A stretch of DNA of 35,461 nt, taken from the NCBI GenBank assembly GCA_947259405.1, contig CAMYLY010000018.1:41133-76593 (forward strand), given 5' to 3'. This DNA is from an uncultured Gemmatimonadales bacterium (GTDB lineage: Bacteria > Gemmatimonadota > Gemmatimonadetes > Gemmatimonadales > GWC2-71-9). Of the stretch, positions 24,063 through 32,013 are shown one piece after another (the stretch's first letter is position 1; every line of letters begins with the position of its first letter). Both the position numbers and the translations under genes were made by a program. Under the pieces are notes generated by a model. It did not search any database. It was not told the DNA's origin and saw only the letters and a list, made by a program, of their open reading frames with translations.

Positions 24063-24083
24063 AGGGCGAAGGGCGAAGGGCGA
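24063..24083. repeat. Heptamer tandem repeat (AGGGCGA x3)
   Basis: Three exact AGGGCGA units, followed by a partial fourth, in the 85-base spacer between the threonine dehydratase and cardiolipin synthase-like genes. Slippage here could change the spacing or the upstream open frame of the PLD gene, but no effect is demonstrated. Confidence 0.6.
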
Positions 24084-24127
24084 AGGGGATGCGCATGCAA
24101 GATGCGGGGTGTTGAGGCTTGGGTTCG

Positions 24128-25087
24128 CTAGGCTCGACCTCCTTGCAACAGTTCGGCAACGCGGTCGACCGAGACATTGCCACCGCTCAAGATGGTGACC
24201 ACGACGTCGCCTTGCCTCAGGGGAATCTTGCCCCCGAGCAATGCTGCGACCGCGGCGGCCCCTGAGGGCTCTACCCATTGCTTGGCCCGTTCGATGACCA
24301 CTCGCATCGCATCGACGATCTCGTCATCCGTCACGGTGACGACGTCCTCAACACAGTCGCGCACGATGGCGTAATTCACCTCGCCGGCCATGGGCGGAGC
24401 GAGTCCATCGGCGATCGTGTCGACGCGGTCGAGATGCGCCACCTCGCCCGTATCGAGGCTCTTCCGCATGGCCGCTGCTCCCGTAGGCTCCACCCCGTAG
24501 ACTCGCGTTCCCGGTTTGGTCAGCTTCGCGGCCGTCGCAATGCCGCCGATGAGGCCACCTCCGCCGACCGGGACTACGATGACCGTGCAGCCGGTACATT
24601 GCTCGAAGACCTCGAGTGCCGTGGACGCGGTTCCTTCGACGGTTCGTTCGTCGTCGAAGGGGTGGACGAACGTGAGCCCGCCGCGCTCGAGCGCTCTCGC
24701 TTTCTCGAACGCTTCGTGGACGGTTCCATGTAGCAACACCTTGGCGCCGTACCCTCGCGCGGCGTCGGCCTTGGTTTGCGACGCGTTGGCCGGCATGACC
24801 ACCGTGGCGGCAATGCGTGCTTTCGCCGCAGCCCAGGCAACGGCGGCCGCATGATTCCCGGCGGAAATCGTGACCACGCCGCGCGAACGCTCCTCCTCCG
24901 AAAGCTGAGACATGAGATTCAACGCGCCCCGTGGTTTGAACGAACCGGTTTTCTGGAGATGCTCGCACTTCAGAAAGCAGTTCGCACCGATGCTGGTGCT
25001 GATGGTCCGCGAGCTGAGGAGCGGGGTTTCGTGGATCAGCGACCGGAGCCGGTCTCGCGCAGCCCGGAGTTGACCGAGATCGGACAT
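24128..25087 (-). CDS. Threonine/serine dehydratase, fold-type II PLP enzyme (no ACT domain)
   Basis: A 319-aa enzyme of the IlvA/TdcB catalytic-domain size; it deaminates threonine or serine to the 2-oxo acid. The PLP lysine is K51 in KTGSFKPRGA. ISAGNHAAAVAWAA and the phosphate-binding VPVGGGGLIGG follow, and VTILSGGNVSVDR closes the fold. No regulatory ACT domain follows, so feedback by isoleucine is not expected. One oddity: the usual GQGT loop after HPFDD is replaced by a segment reading EGTASTALEV (residues 151-160). It may alternatively be a serine/threonine racemase-like or other ammonia-lyase relative. Confidence 0.92.
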   Translation of the reverse strand: MSDLGQLRAARDRLRSLIHETPLLSSRTISTSIGANCFLKCEHLQKTGSFKPRGALNLMSQLSEEERSRGVVTISAGNHAAAVAWAAAKARIAATVVMPANASQTKADAARGYGAKVLLHGTVHEAFEKARALERGGLTFVHPFDDERTVEGTASTALEVFEQCTGCTVIVVPVGGGGLIGGIATAAKLTKPGTRVYGVEPTGAAAMRKSLDTGEVAHLDRVDTIADGLAPPMAGEVNYAIVRDCVEDVVTVTDDEIVDAMRVVIERAKQWVEPSGAAAVAALLGGKIPLRQGDVVVTILSGGNVSVDRVAELLQGGRA

Positions 25088-25141
25088 GCTGTGAGGGTAG
25101 CCGTCCCTGCGAGACAGATCAAATCGGCGGGCGCTCGCGCG

Positions 25142-25633
25142 CTACTGGAGACCCTGTGGCGGGTCCTGGATGGGTCCCTCGGTGAATGCCGAGACGGTGT
25201 ACGAGACCTCGTCGTCGATGGCGTTGAAGTAGAAGTCGATTGATATGGTCGCGGGGAAATTCCGGTCGGCGTCGTATTCGACCAGCAGTTCGTCCGCCTC
25301 GACCTCGATCGCGTTAGCCACGACGTCAAACAGATCGTCGATCGTCAGCCCGTAGAGCGAGTCCGGATCCCGCCCACCTGATCCGGTCGTGTCGGCCCAA
25401 ACCACCGAAGTGATCGTGCCATTGTCGACGCTGACAACTGCAGGCGAGGGCCCGATCGGGCAGAAGCAACTGACGAACAGCTGGTAGCTGTATGTCTGGA
25501 GCCCAGCGTCATTCCACGCGTCACGATTTCGCTGGTACTCCGCGCGGACGAGGCGGTTGGGGCCGGTCGAGCACGCCAACGTCCCGAGCACCACAAGTGC
25601 CCAAGGCAAGGTTCGAAGCCGCATGCGGTCCAT
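25142..25633 (-). CDS. DUF6174-like lipoprotein or exported protein
   Basis: A 163-aa protein with signal-like MRLRTLPWALVVLGTLAC (C21; lipobox imperfect, TLAC). The following GLQTYSYQLFVSCFCPIGPS, LTIDDLFDVVANAIE and DADRNFPATISIDFYF are typical of DUF6174 proteins, which bind or store nothing yet defined. An ATG at 25624 is an alternative start. It lies 54 bases upstream of the dehydratase on the same strand. Location is periplasmic or membrane-attached. Confidence 0.8.
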   Translation of the reverse strand: MDRMRLRTLPWALVVLGTLACSTGPNRLVRAEYQRNRDAWNDAGLQTYSYQLFVSCFCPIGPSPAVVSVDNGTITSVVWADTTGSGGRDPDSLYGLTIDDLFDVVANAIEVEADELLVEYDADRNFPATISIDFYFNAIDDEVSYTVSAFTEGPIQDPPQGLQ

Positions 25634-25683
25634 CCGGTCGAGGAGTATCGATTCTTACCCCACAAGGCCCCGGGGCGTTTCGT

Positions 25684-26631
25684 CTACCGGGTCCCCCTCC
25701 GCGCGACCTCGGCCTCCGCCGCGATGTATCCGAACGAGGCCCACTGAGGACTTGTTAGGATATCGTTGAAGATCTCGAACGCACGGTCTTCCTCACCGTT
25801 GATCAAGTACCAGGCCCCGATGCCGTAGCCCAGCGTTGCGTTTTGGAGCGCGTCTGCACCCCGCGCATCCTGCAGCATGGCTTCTGGAGCGGTCTCGCCT
25901 TTGAACATCAGCAACAGCTGGTGATACGAGTGGTTCTCAATGATGTCCATCTCGGCGGTGACGGCTTCGAGCACGGCATCGGCCTCCTCGGCGTTCCCCA
26001 GGCGGCGGTGGATCAAGTACAGCCAGTAGCTCGCGGCCACAACTCCATCAGGTCCTCGGTTGAGCTCGAGGTCCTGTCGGTACGAGCTCAAGGCCCGCTG
26101 GAAATCGCCTTGGAGATACTGAGCCAGCCCGAGGTGGTACCAGATGTTGGACTGCAGGGTGGACGTCGGGATACCCCGCTCGTTTGGCCGCCCGTCGGGT
26201 TCGACCTCGTCGGGTGTGTTCTGCACGAGCTTTGCGGCCAAAGCAAGGTCCTCGATCGCCGCATCTAGCTCACGGACCGAGATATACCGGTGCCCGCGAT
26301 GCCGGAGGAAGCGGGCGTCCTCGGGGTGCTTCGCAAACCCGTCCGCGTAGACCTCGATGGCTCGGCGATAGTACCCGAGATACGCGAGCCGACGGCCGAG
26401 CCAGATTTGCGCTTCGGCATCGTCGGGACTCGCGACGAAGTCGGCATGCGCCTCCCGCAGCTCCGTCCAAAACTGGTCGAGGACCGTCTGGGCCGGTTGG
26501 ACGGGGACCAGCGACTGGTCCAGCAGTGACGTTCCCTGTTGGGCGGGTGGCGCATCGGGAAGCGGGAACGGGTCCGCTGACGCGCACGCCGCCAGTCCGA
26601 TGAATGGGGCCAGCACTGGTATTCTCATCAT
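25684..26631 (-). CDS. TPR lipoprotein
   Basis: A 315-aa protein. The N-terminus MMRIPVLAPFIGLAAC contains a canonical lipobox (LAAC, Cys16). Tetratricopeptide-like helices follow, for example AEAQIWLGRRLAYLGYYRRA (about 69-88), DLALAAKLVQN and YHLGLAQYLQGDFQRALSSY. It is probably an inner- or outer-membrane lipoprotein with protein-protein binding function; the partner is unknown. The start at 26631 was chosen for the lipobox; the frame stays open upstream in the opposite gene. It is divergent from the leucine-dehydrogenase-like gene with an 82-base spacer. Confidence 0.88.
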   Translation of the reverse strand: MMRIPVLAPFIGLAACASADPFPLPDAPPAQQGTSLLDQSLVPVQPAQTVLDQFWTELREAHADFVASPDDAEAQIWLGRRLAYLGYYRRAIEVYADGFAKHPEDARFLRHRGHRYISVRELDAAIEDLALAAKLVQNTPDEVEPDGRPNERGIPTSTLQSNIWYHLGLAQYLQGDFQRALSSYRQDLELNRGPDGVVAASYWLYLIHRRLGNAEEADAVLEAVTAEMDIIENHSYHQLLLMFKGETAPEAMLQDARGADALQNATLGYGIGAWYLINGEEDRAFEIFNDILTSPQWASFGYIAAEAEVARRGTR

Positions 26632-26713
26632 GCGTGCGATTGTGTACCCGCGGACGCGGCGGGTCAACCTCGTCCCTTTGCCGTGTTCCGCCGCGCGTCT
26701 ACCTTTGGGGGCC

Positions 26714-27769
26714 ATGAAATCCCTCATATCCGCTTGGAACGGCCAGTCAGTGGTGGTCAGCTTCGATCAGCCGACGCAGACCTGGATGTTTATCGCCCTG
26801 CATGACATGACCTTGGGTCCGGCCATGGGCGGCTGCCGGATGATGGTCTACGAGACGCCTGAGGAGGGTCTGCGCGACGCTATGCGACTCGCAGAGGGCA
26901 TGACCTATAAGTGGGCCACGATCGGGTTTGATTTGGGTGGGGGAAAGAGCGTACTAGCCGTGCCACAGCCGGTGGCTGGTGATGAGCGCGAGGGGCTGTT
27001 CGAGCGCTTTGGAGCGCTTGTGGACTCGCTGCGCGGGGCGTACGCGTGTGGCCCGGACCTCGGCACGACCCCACACGACATGAGCGTCATCGGTCGATCG
27101 ACCGAGTACGTGCACGGTGTCGACCGGAGTGGTGGCGAACCGGTGGATCCCGGCCCATATACGGCGCTCGGCGTGTTTTGCGGTATTCGGGCAGCACTTC
27201 GTCACGTCCACGGCGATGATTCTCTTGGTGGGCGGTCCGTGCTGATTCAGGGGGCAGGGGACGTGGGTTACCCACTGGGCAAGTTCGTCGCCGATGCGGG
27301 CGGGAAAGTCTTGGTGAGCGACGTTGATGGGACGAAAGCGGCGACGCTGGCGAACAAAACTGGCGGCACGGTGATTCCACTCGACGCCTCTTATGCGACC
27401 CACTGCGACGTCTACGCGCCCTGTGCCGTCGGGGCGACACTCAACGCGGAGACGATTCCGCAGCTCCAATGCAGGATCGTTGCAGGGTCTGCTAACAACC
27501 AACTTGCGCATGAGGCAGACGCCGACAGGCTGCACGAACGGGGGATACTCTACGCCCCTGACTATGTCATCAACGCGGGCGGCGCCACGGCGCTGCCGCT
27601 CCTCGACAGCGGCCGCAGTACGCCAGACGAGGTTCGTGAGCGGATCCGCCGCTTCGACAAGATCTTGTCCGCGATCTTCAATGACTCCGCCGCGAATGGG
27701 GTTTCGCCCCTCCTCGGAGCCAAGCGTGCGGCGGAGAAGGTGTTAGAGGGCGGCAAGCCGCTACGCTAA
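26714..27769 (+). CDS. Leucine/phenylalanine/valine dehydrogenase-type NAD enzyme
   Basis: A 351-aa amino-acid dehydrogenase of the Glu/Leu/Phe/Val family, catalysing reversible oxidative deamination of a branched-chain or aromatic amino acid with NAD. The active-site region is GCRMMVYETPEEGLRDAMRL and MTYKWATIGFDLGGGKSV with Lys66 and Lys78. ACGPDLGTTPHDMSVIGRST follows, and then the Rossmann motif IQGAGDVGYPLG. The length fits leucine dehydrogenase (about 350-365). The ATG at 26714 has GGGGG upstream; the longer open frame to 26600 lacks homology. A strong hairpin follows the stop. Confidence 0.92.
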   Translation: MKSLISAWNGQSVVVSFDQPTQTWMFIALHDMTLGPAMGGCRMMVYETPEEGLRDAMRLAEGMTYKWATIGFDLGGGKSVLAVPQPVAGDEREGLFERFGALVDSLRGAYACGPDLGTTPHDMSVIGRSTEYVHGVDRSGGEPVDPGPYTALGVFCGIRAALRHVHGDDSLGGRSVLIQGAGDVGYPLGKFVADAGGKVLVSDVDGTKAATLANKTGGTVIPLDASYATHCDVYAPCAVGATLNAETIPQLQCRIVAGSANNQLAHEADADRLHERGILYAPDYVINAGGATALPLLDSGRSTPDEVRERIRRFDKILSAIFNDSAANGVSPLLGAKRAAEKVLEGGKPLR

Positions 27770-27797
27770 AGGGGTGCGAAGCACTCGCACCCCCTTT
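27768..27797. terminator. Bidirectional hairpin terminator
   Basis: AAAGGGGTGCGA (27768-27779), loop AGCAC, TCGCACCCCCTTT (27785-27797), nearly perfect with one bulged C. It starts at the stop of the leucine-dehydrogenase-like gene and separates it from the convergent giant peptidase/barrel gene. A-runs and T-runs flank the stem, so it can serve both directions. Confidence 0.82.
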
Positions 27798-27833
27798 GAG
27801 GGCATCCTACCGCCCTTCTGTCCTAGCGCCCTA

Positions 27834-30800
27834 CTAGAATCCTGGCGTGAAGCCAAACTGCAGGTGTCCCCCGCGGCCACGGGAGAATGGATACACCCAA
27901 TCGAGCTCCATGATGAAGATGCCAAAGACGTTCATGCGGATCCCCGCTCCGGCACTGTAGACTGGCTTTCGGTCCCCGCCCAAGAAGAACGCTCGTGCGT
28001 CCTGTCCAGGGGTCGAATACAGTAGCGGTGCGTCGGTGGTGCCCCAATATGCGATCCCCGCGTCGCCGAAGAAGAACATTTCGAGCGGCAGGAAGCCAAA
28101 CAGACCAGCGTTGCCGCCAAGCAGCGCGAGTGGCGGGAACCGAAGCTCGAGGTTTGCCACAATCGTCTTAGAGCCAAACAGTGAGTTGTAATCGGTGCAG
28201 ATGGACTGGTTCCCGCATTCGAGGGCGAAGTCGAACGATCCCCCTTCGTATCCCCGTACGATCCCATCCCACCCGATGAACTGCGGCTGAATCTGATCCG
28301 CGCGGTCGGCATCTGGTCCATAACGCCCGGCATGCTGGATTCGGAACGCCAGCGTGAACGGGCGTTTGGGCATGATGTACTTGCGGAAGTCTAGCAACGC
28401 GGTGAAGATGTCGATCGACCCCAAGAACGTCCCCGCTTCGATGCGGTAGCGCTGTCCCAACACCGGGCTGGTCCATCCCCAGAACGACGCATCATAGACC
28501 ATTGCTAGACTCGCCGTCCCCAATGTCAGAGAGGGGAACGTCGCGAGTTGCTCAGTGAACTTGTCGATCTCCCGTCCGTCCGGTGTAAACACGCGGGTTT
28601 GGATCTCGGAGTCGTAGTCGATGTTGAAGAGGCCGCCTGATGCCTCGATTCGCTGTGAACGGTTCAACGGGTAAGCGACAACGCCACCGAATTGGCGAGT
28701 CGTTTGTCGCTGGATGAGCAGGTTCTCTTGGATCAGGCCCGTCGTGGGATCCTGCGTGAGAAAGACGGATGCAAACCGGATCGGCGACTGCTGCAGTGTG
28801 ATGCCCCAATTCAACCGGCTGTTGAGATTAGTGTACCCGACCAGCGCGGCAATGTCTTTGACTCCGCCGTTGACCTGCAACGCCGTGATGAGGTTGTGAC
28901 CGCCGAGCATGTCACTCCAGAAAAGTGACGCCCCACCGGCCACGAACGTGCCATAGCGATCGACCCCCACGGCGAGCGAAGGCTGTCCGATATAGTCCAG
29001 GCTCAGGCCGGGTTTGTAGTCCCGCATGGCGAACTCGTTGACCTTGCGATCCGCCGGCAAACCGAAAAACGGGTTTTCCAGCAACGCGGTGACTTCGTTG
29101 GTCGGCCGATCCACGGGTGGCAGATAACTTGGCTCAACATCCTCGAACTGCGGCAAGACCGGACCACCGGCAAGCACATCCTGTGATTCGATCAGCCAGA
29201 TCTGGTGAATGTCGTTCTCGTAGATCGAAACGGCCATCTCGCCGGAGCGTGTGGCCACTGTGATGGCCGGGGACAGGCTCGAAATACCACTGACACCCGT
29301 GTACAGATTCGTGACTTGCGACAGCTCACCATTGTCGAGTTGCACCCTGTACACGTTCGGGATGCCATTCTGGTTGGACAGGAAATAGAGGCTGCGAGAG
29401 TCCTCGGTCCATTGCGGGTTCGTGTGGTTGCCTGAGCTGAACCCGGCGACAGGGATGATGTCCCCGCTGCCGTCCGCTCGCATCCGTGCGATCTCGTAGT
29501 TCCCGAACAAGAGACTGGTGATCCCGGTCGTGAACCGATCGGTGGAGAACGCGATCCACTCCCCGTCAGGTGACCAGGCGGGGTGCAGGTCCGCATACCC
29601 GTCGTCGGTCAGCCTGGTGGTCTCCTTGGTCGCCAAATCGAGGAGGAACAGATCCGATAGTCCGCCCGCATTTGCCGAAAACGCGATCTGCCGCCCGTCA
29701 GGCGACCACGTCGGATTGAGGATCTCGCCAATGTCCTTGAGTGGGATCTCGATTTCGATGTCGCCCGTCTCGGCATTGATGATCGACAGGATCGGACGAC
29801 CGTTCTTGATGGCCGAAAAGACGAAACGATTGCTTTCGTTGTTCCACGCCCCTGACGAATAGATGAATTGGATACTCTCAAAATGCGGATCGACGTCGTT
29901 GCGTGTCACTTTGTGAATGATCTGACCGGTCGCGACGTCGGCGATGTACATCTCGATCGCGAGTAGGCTTCGTTCCGAGACGAACACAACGCGGGATCCA
30001 TCCGGCGAAATCGAGGGAGCCACATTCACGTTCCCGCCATTGCCGGGCTCTCGACCAATGAGAAGCCGGCCGTAGTCGCTTGGATCGCCCGTCTGCTGTC
30101 GAATCGGTGCAAAATGCTCGCGCGTTGCGCGATGCCAATCAGCCACCAGCGTGTCAGGGTTCTGACGGAGGATTCTTGCCATCGCTGCGGCCGGGTTGCC
30201 CGACGTCTTGGAGGCTTTGAGAATCCGGCCAACCACGTCGTCTCCGTACTTCCCGGCGATGTAGGCCCACAACGCTTGGCCATATCGATACGGGAAGAAG
30301 CGCGGATCACTGAGGCGCGCGATGTTCGGCAGCTGGCTGCGAGCTGCGTCGCGCATCCACATTGCCGTGTTGGCGTCACGCGGCCCAACCGACAGATACT
30401 CGGCCATCCCTTCGGTGAACCACAGCGGATACCGCATGACCGCGGGAACCCCCGCCATGGCGATCCCACCGCCCTCGCCGGTGATGTCGAACTGGAAGGC
30501 GTGGACCAATTCGTGTCCTAGCACATGATCAGTTTCGGCGAGCGGCCCTGCGAGCGGCAGGACGATCCGCCGTTTGAGGATCTCGGTTACGCCTCCGGTT
30601 GATTCCCCGATGTTTCCTTGCAGCGTATTCGTCTGGCGGAAATGCGGAGAGCTGGCGTAGATGATGAGCGGTTGCCGATTGGTCAGCTCATGATCCAGAA
30701 GGCGGGACAGCCGCGCGTACCAGCGTTCCGCCATGAGTGCCACGATTTCAAGCGCCGGTTCTTCTTCCGCGTAATAGTAGATATCGAAGTGTTCGGTCTC

Positions 30801-30959
30801 GAGTACCTCGAAGTCGAAGCTCTCGTATTGGACCTTGTTTCGACCGAAGTATTGGGCGTCGAGGTCGTTTGGGATGACGGTGAGCGCCAGGCCCACAGCC
30901 AATGTCGCCCACAGGGAAGGTCGTCCAAGCATACGGTTCAAGCCTTTTCGCAGTCTCAT
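27834..30959 (-). CDS. Giant gluzincin-peptidase / TolB-type propeller / outer-membrane barrel protein
   Basis: A 1041-aa exported protein. A signal is present near 10-35 (LGRPSLWATLAVGLALTVIP, then LDAQ). The N-terminal gluzincin-like domain has HELVH at 149-153 and WFTEGMAEYLS at 180-190 (E183 the probable third zinc ligand). Beta-propeller PD40/TolB blades follow (SPDGSRVVFVSERS, PTWSPDGRQIAFSANAGG, AWSPDGEWIAFSTDRF, about 310-550). The C-terminal about 400 residues look like an Omp85/surface-antigen beta-barrel, ending in an aromatic Phe (GFTPGF), the typical outer-membrane assembly signal. This triple architecture is found in Gemmatimonadota-like genomes. It may process or bind surface or periplasmic substrates. 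Confidence 0.88.
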   Translation of the reverse strand: MRLRKGLNRMLGRPSLWATLAVGLALTVIPNDLDAQYFGRNKVQYESFDFEVLETEHFDIYYYAEEEPALEIVALMAERWYARLSRLLDHELTNRQPLIIYASSPHFRQTNTLQGNIGESTGGVTEILKRRIVLPLAGPLAETDHVLGHELVHAFQFDITGEGGGIAMAGVPAVMRYPLWFTEGMAEYLSVGPRDANTAMWMRDAARSQLPNIARLSDPRFFPYRYGQALWAYIAGKYGDDVVGRILKASKTSGNPAAAMARILRQNPDTLVADWHRATREHFAPIRQQTGDPSDYGRLLIGREPGNGGNVNVAPSISPDGSRVVFVSERSLLAIEMYIADVATGQIIHKVTRNDVDPHFESIQFIYSSGAWNNESNRFVFSAIKNGRPILSIINAETGDIEIEIPLKDIGEILNPTWSPDGRQIAFSANAGGLSDLFLLDLATKETTRLTDDGYADLHPAWSPDGEWIAFSTDRFTTGITSLLFGNYEIARMRADGSGDIIPVAGFSSGNHTNPQWTEDSRSLYFLSNQNGIPNVYRVQLDNGELSQVTNLYTGVSGISSLSPAITVATRSGEMAVSIYENDIHQIWLIESQDVLAGGPVLPQFEDVEPSYLPPVDRPTNEVTALLENPFFGLPADRKVNEFAMRDYKPGLSLDYIGQPSLAVGVDRYGTFVAGGASLFWSDMLGGHNLITALQVNGGVKDIAALVGYTNLNSRLNWGITLQQSPIRFASVFLTQDPTTGLIQENLLIQRQTTRQFGGVVAYPLNRSQRIEASGGLFNIDYDSEIQTRVFTPDGREIDKFTEQLATFPSLTLGTASLAMVYDASFWGWTSPVLGQRYRIEAGTFLGSIDIFTALLDFRKYIMPKRPFTLAFRIQHAGRYGPDADRADQIQPQFIGWDGIVRGYEGGSFDFALECGNQSICTDYNSLFGSKTIVANLELRFPPLALLGGNAGLFGFLPLEMFFFGDAGIAYWGTTDAPLLYSTPGQDARAFFLGGDRKPVYSAGAGIRMNVFGIFIMELDWVYPFSRGRGGHLQFGFTPGF

Positions 30960-31097
30960 GTAAGACAGCCACCACAGGGCGTTTGTTCCCCGGGTCCAAC
31001 ATTGGTCGCGCTGGCGCCGCCGTTGTTAAAGAACTCTAATCTCGACGTAGGGCGGAGTTGGGGGACGTGATCTGGGTCACTCTGTATGTTAGGGTCA

Positions 31098-31910
31098 ATG
31101 ACAACGAGCGGCAAACACGGCGACGGAGCGCCAACTGCGGTCGCGCACGCGATCATCCGAGACCTCCAGGCCAAGGCGGATCCGGAGGTCACGGCAGGCA
31201 GCCAAAGGTACTTTAGAAAGCACCATGGTCTGCAGTTCATGGGCGTCCGGGTCCCGACCGTTCGGGCCACGGTTCGCGAGCACGTGGCGCCGATGCGGTC
31301 GTCCTGGACCTTGGCGGATGCCCTGGTTGCTGCTCGCGTGTTGGGACGCCGACGCCCGCACGAGCTACGCATCGCCGCCTTTGTGCTTCTCGGGCGGTTC
31401 AAGCGCCAGTTCACCCCCTCGGTGCTCACGACCGTCGACGCGTGGCTCGATTTTGGAACCGTCACCGATTGGGCGACCACTGACGGGGTGTGTCTGGAGG
31501 TGGTTGGGCCACTGCTCGCGATGTTCCCCGAGCTGCTACCTGAAGTAACCGAGTGGCGCCGATCCGAGCAGCACTGGCGTCGGCGCACGTCGGTCGTGGC
31601 GCTCGTGGGGTTCGCCCGGCGCGGGCAACACCTAGACCTCGCATACCGCGTCGTCACCGACCTCCTCGACGACCACGAGGACCTCATGCACAAGGCCTGC
31701 GGATGGTTACTGCGAGAGGCTGGGAAAACCGATCGCCAGAGGCTCGAACGGTTCTTGGTGGAGCACGGTTCCAGGATCCCACGAACGGCGCTGCGATACG
31801 CCATCGAGCACTTTCCAGCCGGTGAACGCCATCGCCTGTTGGCCGAGACACGTGGGCCAGAACACCGGAAGGCGGTTAAGCGCGCGGGTCGGCGATCCAA
31901 GCGCCGCTGA
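31098..31910 (+). CDS. DNA alkylation repair protein (AlkD-like HEAT repeat)
   Basis: A protein of about 270 aa with the DNA alkylation repair (AlkD/AlkC type) HEAT-like helical fold, which excises alkylated bases. Typical elements are SQRYFRKHHGLQFMGVRVPT, VDAWLDFGTVTDWATTDGVC, RRRTSVVALVGFARRGQ and DHEDLMHKACGWLLREAGKT. I favour the ATG at 31098 because TTAGGG lies just upstream; the ATG at 31086 is the alternative. The last 20 residues are basic (HRKAVKRAGRRSKRR). It is divergent from the giant outer-membrane gene and is followed by the choice-of-anchor gene on the same strand. Confidence 0.88.
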   Translation: MTTSGKHGDGAPTAVAHAIIRDLQAKADPEVTAGSQRYFRKHHGLQFMGVRVPTVRATVREHVAPMRSSWTLADALVAARVLGRRRPHELRIAAFVLLGRFKRQFTPSVLTTVDAWLDFGTVTDWATTDGVCLEVVGPLLAMFPELLPEVTEWRRSEQHWRRRTSVVALVGFARRGQHLDLAYRVVTDLLDDHEDLMHKACGWLLREAGKTDRQRLERFLVEHGSRIPRTALRYAIEHFPAGERHRLLAETRGPEHRKAVKRAGRRSKRR

Positions 31911-32013
31911 CCAGGCCACCCGCAACTCTGGCCTGCCCGACGGTGTACATTCCTGCCGCCCGATTCTCGAGTGGCGGGCCACACCACGAGATCACCACAA
32001 CCGAGGGAAGAGT

